Shown here: positions 15,533 through 17,583 of the stretch, in pieces | Numbering within the stretch: position 1 is the first letter of the stretch | How the letters are laid out: each line of letters begins with the position of its first letter | From: NS-11 sp036505795 | GTDB lineage: Bacteria; Nitrospirota; Nitrospiria; Nitrospirales; NS-4 | Length of the DNA: 17,583 nt | Assembly: GCA_036505795.1 (NCBI GenBank) | Contig: DASXSU010000051.1 | Coordinates: forward strand, 1 to 17,583 | Reading direction: 5' to 3' | Translations under genes and position numbers: made by a program | Notes under the pieces: generated by a model | The model's database searches: none | The model's input: the letters and a program-made list of their open reading frames with translations, nothing else | Told to the model about the DNA's origin: nothing

Positions 15533-15569
15533 TATCTAATTAGATACGCTCCTAGCATCTTTTAGATAC
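15533..15569 (+). promoter_or_regulatory. Tandem enhancer-like sites upstream of the sigma-54 promoter (region C)
   Basis: Site 1 is the perfect 14-base palindrome TATCTAATTAGATA (15533-15546), and site 2 is GCATCT TTT AGATAC (15555-15569). The centres are about 22 bases apart. Both fit GTATCT-N3/4-AGATAC and resemble regions A and B. Site 2 is centred about 96 bases before the -24 element. Confidence 0.6.
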
Positions 15570-15656
15570 ATTTCAGCATGAACGCATAGACTCTCTCTCC
15601 TCGCTTCGTAACTTCTTATAACTGCTCAATAAAAATTTTGTTAATGTGCCTGAGTA

Positions 15657-15672
15657 TGGCATGCCGAATGCT
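15657..15672 (+). promoter_or_regulatory. Sigma-54 (-24/-12) promoter of the binding protein/kinase genes
   Basis: TGGCAT-GCCGA-ATGCT keeps the invariant GG (15658-15659) and GC (15670-15671) at the right spacing, with two departures from consensus. It is the weakest of the three candidates. The paired sites at the expected distance upstream raise confidence. Transcription would start near 15683, leaving a leader of about 150 bases. Confidence 0.6.
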
Positions 15673-15697
15673 CCACGAATCCTCTTAAGTCTAGGCT

Positions 15698-15732
15698 TGC
15701 CCAGAAGCCCTAGGTTCGCCCAGGGGTGGGCA
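15698..15732 (+). other. Possible leader hairpin before the binding-protein gene
   Basis: TGCCCA (15698-15703) can pair with TGGGCA (15727-15732), and an inner CCCT/AGGG pair can form within the loop. It would lie near the 5' end of the sigma-54 transcript. The pairing is modest and not followed by T residues. No known riboswitch class is recognised. Confidence 0.3.
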
Positions 15733-15835
15733 CTGAGGAAAGACAGGAGATTGTGCAGTCAGTTCCCAGAAAGATCACTTTGATCATGGCCTCAATTCTC
15801 CGAACTGTCGTCACGCTTCGGTTTTAAGGAGTAGT

Positions 15836-16768
15836 TTGGTCGTTCGTTCGCGACGTCTTCTTCCCTTTGCTGTAGCGGCCGTCCTTTGCCTGATCGCCCT
15901 AGTATTGCCTGCCGGGTCATCCGCCGCGGACATCGTGATTTTGAAGTCCGCCGATATTACGGCCTACAACCAGGCAGTCGACGGGTTTAAAGCCGCGCTA
16001 GGCGGCAGCGCCACTATTACTGAGTACGACATGCAAGGGGACGTCGCCCGGGGCCGGAGATTTGCCAAAAAGATCCGCGCCTCCAACGCCGATTTGGTGC
16101 TCGCTGTCGGGATCAAAGCGGCATTGGCGGCGAAGGTGGAGATCGTCGACATTCCTATTCTCTATTGCATGGTGCTGGATCCCGAAAAGAACGGCCTGAA
16201 CGCGCCGAACATGGTGGGCATTTTGTTGGAGGTTCCCATCGAACGGCAGTTTAAGGAGATGCGATCCATCTTGCCGGGCCTCAAGCGGATCGGTGTCCTG
16301 TACGACCCGGAAAAGACCGGCGACTTCATAGAGGACGCGCGCCGTATAGGCAAAGCGTTCGGCCTAGAGTTGATCGCGCGGCCAGTGCGCTCGGAAAAAG
16401 AGGTTCCGGCTGGGCTCCGGCGGCTGGTTCCACAGATCGACGCGCTGTGGCTGATTCCTGACAGCACCGTCCTCACGGAGGAATCGATCACTTTTCTTCT
16501 CACGGCGACACTGGACGCAAATCTGCCGGTCATCGGATTCTCGTCGGAACTGGTGCGGAGCGGCGCCCTGGTCGGCCTGTCGGTAAACTATGAGGATATT
16601 GGTCGGCAGGCAGCCGTTCTCGCGCGCAAAATCCTTGGCAGTCAGATCAAGACGCCGGCCAGCTTCCCCCCGGAAAAGCTGCGGCTGGCCTTAAATCTGA
16701 AGACAGGCAAGTTTCTCGGCGTCACGATCCCGCCTGATGTTTTGAATCGAGCAGACCAGTTGTATTGA
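15836..16768 (+). CDS. ABC-type substrate-binding protein (ABC_sub_bind family)
   Basis: This 310-residue periplasmic binding protein has a signal peptide (VVRSRRLLPF, hydrophobic run, SSA at 28-30). The mature chain shows the two-lobe pattern of the ABC_sub_bind (TrpX-like) family: a first lobe with a ligand-gripping region around ADLVLAVGIKAA, then KRIGVLYDPEKTGDF starting the second lobe, ALWLIPDSTVL, and the closing VGLSVNYEDIGRQAA and FLGVTIPPDVL. The ligand cannot be read. The start codon is TTG, chosen because AAGGAG is four bases before it and no ATG or GTG fits. No permease or ATPase gene follows. Instead a sensor kinase gene begins 15 bases downstream, so the protein may serve signalling rather than transport. 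It is expected to be driven by the sigma-54 promoter at 15657. Confidence 0.88.
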   Translation: MVVRSRRLLPFAVAAVLCLIALVLPAGSSAADIVILKSADITAYNQAVDGFKAALGGSATITEYDMQGDVARGRRFAKKIRASNADLVLAVGIKAALAAKVEIVDIPILYCMVLDPEKNGLNAPNMVGILLEVPIERQFKEMRSILPGLKRIGVLYDPEKTGDFIEDARRIGKAFGLELIARPVRSEKEVPAGLRRLVPQIDALWLIPDSTVLTEESITFLLTATLDANLPVIGFSSELVRSGALVGLSVNYEDIGRQAAVLARKILGSQIKTPASFPPEKLRLALNLKTGKFLGVTIPPDVLNRADQLY

Positions 16769-16783
16769 GATGGAATTGGCTAT

Positions 16784-17583
16784 ATGTATGACGCCGTGAG
16801 CGACCTTCGCAAGACTCACCGGTTCATCGGTCTGCGAACGAAATTCGTGCTGTTTATCAGTCTGGTCATTGTCGCCGTGTGCTCGAGTCTCAGCTGGTAT
16901 TTCATCGAGCAGCGGCGGGAATTTATGACTGATTCGCTGACGAACACCGGCCACATTCTGGCTGAAAATCTGGCATACAACAGTCGCAATGCCGTGATTC
17001 TTGAGGATCAAGTTTCCTTAAGCCGCCTGATCGATGGAGTGCTCGAGGTTGAAGAGGTCGTCTATGTCGTCATGACGGGCGCAGATGGCAAGATCCTCGC
17101 TGCCCGCAGCAAAGGCGTATTGTCGGAGGAGAAGGAGTTGTCGCGTTCTCCCTCAATCGCGCTTTATCCCGACCCGTCGCTCGCGAAATCTGTCTTGAAA
17201 TCGGATTCCAGAGAGAGTGTCGTGACAGTCTTCAGGACCGTCAGCGGTAAGACGCGCGAAATTCATACCCACGACAGTAAAGGGAGAACGTTCACGATCC
17301 CGGTGAAAACCGATAACGGAGAAATGATCTATGACTTCGCAATCCCGGTGATCCGCCGGAGTCTCTCTATGCCGCTGGCGCCGCCGCTCTCTTTAGAGTC
17401 TAATCCCGGCGAAGTGTCGGTGGCAGGTATATCCAATAATGTCTATGGCGTGGTGGAGCTCGGGTTGACCTCGGCAAAGATGCAACGAGTCTTAGCCTCG
17501 ATCATCGAAAATGTTGTGTTGATTACAACCCTGATCATCCTTGCAGGCATCGGGGTCAGTGTCCTATTGGCAGGCCGCATTAT
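16784..17583 (+). CDS. Membrane sensor histidine kinase, N-terminal sensor half (runs off the right edge)
   Basis: The frame from ATG 16784 is open to the window edge (266 residues). A transmembrane segment at about 21-41 is followed by an extracytoplasmic domain of about 200 residues and a second hydrophobic segment at about 240-264 that ends at the edge. RNAVILEDQVSLSRLIDGVL and VVYVVMTGADGKILA resemble Cache/CHASE-type sensor domains of histidine kinases. The HAMP, dimerisation and ATPase domains would lie beyond the window, so 'kinase' is an expectation; a methyl-accepting or diguanylate cyclase output is possible. The gene is 15 bases after the binding protein. The ribosome site is weak. 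Together with the binding protein it could form the input side for the NtrC-type regulator at 5104, supported only by shared promoter architecture. Confidence 0.75.
   Translation, partial: MYDAVSDLRKTHRFIGLRTKFVLFISLVIVAVCSSLSWYFIEQRREFMTDSLTNTGHILAENLAYNSRNAVILEDQVSLSRLIDGVLEVEEVVYVVMTGADGKILAARSKGVLSEEKELSRSPSIALYPDPSLAKSVLKSDSRESVVTVFRTVSGKTREIHTHDSKGRTFTIPVKTDNGEMIYDFAIPVIRRSLSMPLAPPLSLESNPGEVSVAGISNNVYGVVELGLTSAKMQRVLASIIENVVLITTLIILAGIGVSVLLAGRI

Larger units (their letters stand above)
15460..15835. other. 376-base intergenic control region
   Basis: No open frame with coding character is present. The region holds the third enhancer-like pair (15533-15569), a sigma-54 promoter (15657-15672), a possible leader hairpin (15698-15732) and the ribosome site AAGGAG (15826-15831) for the TTG start at 15836. 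The stretch before 15530 shows only a weak GAAG/CTTC pair followed by T-rich sequence, not convincing as a terminator. Confidence 0.6.

Noticed and set aside
1..17583. tRNA, rRNA, CRISPR arrays, insertion sequences, integrases
   Set aside because: I saw no sequence with these features on either strand; all long stretches are explained by the genes and control regions listed.

Overview
The window reads like a GC-rich Gram-negative chromosome, and Nitrospira (Nitrospirota) is my best guess. The reasons are the signal peptides and lipoproteins typical of a double-membrane cell, sigma-54 control, and a surface-protein module best known from cyanobacteria and also seen in Nitrospira-like bacteria. 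The genus is inferred from gene content; no marker gene is present to prove it.

Region 1 (1-4858) is housekeeping. The 5' two-fifths or so of gltB (glutamate synthase large subunit) runs leftward off the window. A divergent promoter region separates it from a rightward run of three genes: a long-chain polyprenyl diphosphate synthase, an AMMECR1-domain protein and a DUF1015 protein.

Region 2 (4859-14572) starts with an NtrC-type sigma-54 activator, which is itself preceded by a good -24/-12 promoter. Then come six same-strand genes whose products all carry export signals: a papain-like (C70/C39-like) cysteine-protease lipoprotein, an unknown exported protein, a small Cys-rich lipoprotein, a 989-residue two-partner-secretion (TpsA, haemagglutinin-type) beta-helix protein, an exported TPR-CHAT caspase-like protease whose start codon overlaps the TpsA stop by 7 bases, and a DUF928 protein. 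No TpsB outer-membrane transporter is visible.

Region 3 (14573-17583) has a second DUF928 paralog, a periplasmic ABC-type substrate-binding protein, and the sensor half of a membrane histidine kinase that continues beyond the window.

The strongest new signal is regulatory. Three intergenic regions (upstream of the NtrC-type regulator, of the second DUF928 gene and of the binding protein/kinase pair) each carry a sigma-54 -24/-12 element. Each element is preceded 60-120 bases upstream by a pair of GTATCT...AGATAC-like sites whose centres are about 20-22 bases apart, clearest in the first and third regions. This is the layout expected of enhancer sites for a sigma-54 activator. The simplest model is a small self-regulating circuit. 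The binding protein and kinase sense an external signal, the activator responds, and the activator drives its own gene, the sensors and at least part of an extracytoplasmic adhesin/CHAT protease/DUF928 module. The kinase-regulator pairing and the function of the module are inference.
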